The notes under the pieces were generated by a model. The model saw only the letters and a list, made by a program, of their open reading frames with translations. It did not search any database and was not told the origin of the DNA. A stretch of DNA of 64,000 nt, taken from Bacteroidaceae bacterium. Lineage in GTDB: Bacteria; Bacteroidota; Bacteroidia; Bacteroidales; Bacteroidaceae. Location of the stretch: the NCBI GenBank assembly GCA_017429525.1, contig JAFROT010000031.1:1-64000 (forward strand). Reading direction: 5' to 3'. Each line of letters starts with the position of its first letter. Position 1 is the stretch's first letter. Below are positions 63,890 through 64,000 of this stretch, in pieces. Position numbers and translations under genes: made by a program.

Positions 63890-64000
63890 TTATGATTTGC
63901 CCAAAATGATGTTGACTAATGCCGTAACATCGGCGATGGTGACAACATGGTCATTGTTGATATCAACTGCATCGTTATTAATGTTGCTATTGTCTTTGCC
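63890..64000 (-). CDS. C-terminal end of a second dockerin protein (cut by window edge)
   Basis: The last 36 codons and stop of a minus-strand gene read GKDNSNINNDAVDINNDHVV, then TIADVTALVNIILGKS. This is the second repeat of a type I dockerin, close to the dockerin of the next gene. The two genes are 33 nt apart on the same strand, so they form an operon that continues beyond the window. Confidence 0.85.
   Translation of the reverse strand, partial: GKDNSNINNDAVDINNDHVVTIADVTALVNIILGKS

Overview
The window reads as chromosomal DNA of a moderately GC-rich Bacteroidales bacterium, most like Prevotellaceae or a close relative. Three things point there. Eighteen promoters carry the Bacteroidota -7 box TAnnTTTG. 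The dcw cluster has the Bacteroidota gene order, with a DAP-type MurE, a very divergent FtsL, no murF and no visible mraZ. The secreted proteins end in Bacteroidota-type C-terminal tails or dockerins. No insertion sequence, prophage, CRISPR array or recognisable defence system was found.

Layout. 1-2.7 kb (minus): partial tuf preceded by tRNA-Tyr, tRNA-Gly and tRNA-Thr, then hpf, xerC and rpsU. 3-7.2 kb: flavodiiron protein fprA (minus), then korAB for 2-oxoacid:ferredoxin oxidoreductase (plus). 7.7-13 kb: gamma-carbonic anhydrase and Xaa-Pro aminopeptidase (minus), then mdh, rubredoxin and recX (plus), prmC (minus) and ribD (plus). 14.1-21.8 kb (plus): an envelope-biogenesis run of a DUF6242-type lipoprotein, a PorG/DUF6089-like outer-membrane protein, uppS, bamA and three Skp/OmpH paralogues. 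22-25.9 kb: metY, a panE-like reductase, an HD hydrolase and cysE. 26.7-42 kb: the division and cell-wall cluster rsmH-ftsL-ftsI-murE-mraY-murD-ftsW-murG-murC-ftsQ-ftsA-ftsZ, ending tail-to-tail with recO. 42.9-45.5 kb: tRNA-Glu, rpsT and gyrB. 46.2-57.7 kb: a LolA-fold protein facing a minus-strand run of a 1446-residue repeat protein, a 61-residue small protein, a 1672-residue secreted protein and a SpmA/SpmB-like membrane protein. 57.9-60.1 kb: an NfeD/YqiJ-like protein, a 27-codon membrane microprotein and a flotillin. 60.3-64 kb: tRNA-Leu with a strong terminator, then an AT-richer stretch coding for two dockerin-bearing secreted proteins on the minus strand, one cut by the window edge.

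The genes form two coherent programmes. One builds the envelope: lipid carrier (uppS), outer-membrane assembly (bamA, skp), peptidoglycan precursors and division (dcw), and exported cargo. The other is anaerobic metabolism and oxygen handling (korAB, mdh, fprA, rubredoxin). PorG-like protein plus C-terminal sorting-like tails suggest type IX-type export, but that is inference.

The strongest unexplained signal is in the spacers. Five intergenic arrays (2919-3028, 7423-7488, 26350-26426, 45737-45802, 45832-45919) have different sequences but the same exact 22-nt repeat period. A second class of spacer repeats has periods of 7, 8 or 9 nt, and one of these lies inside the ribD reading frame.
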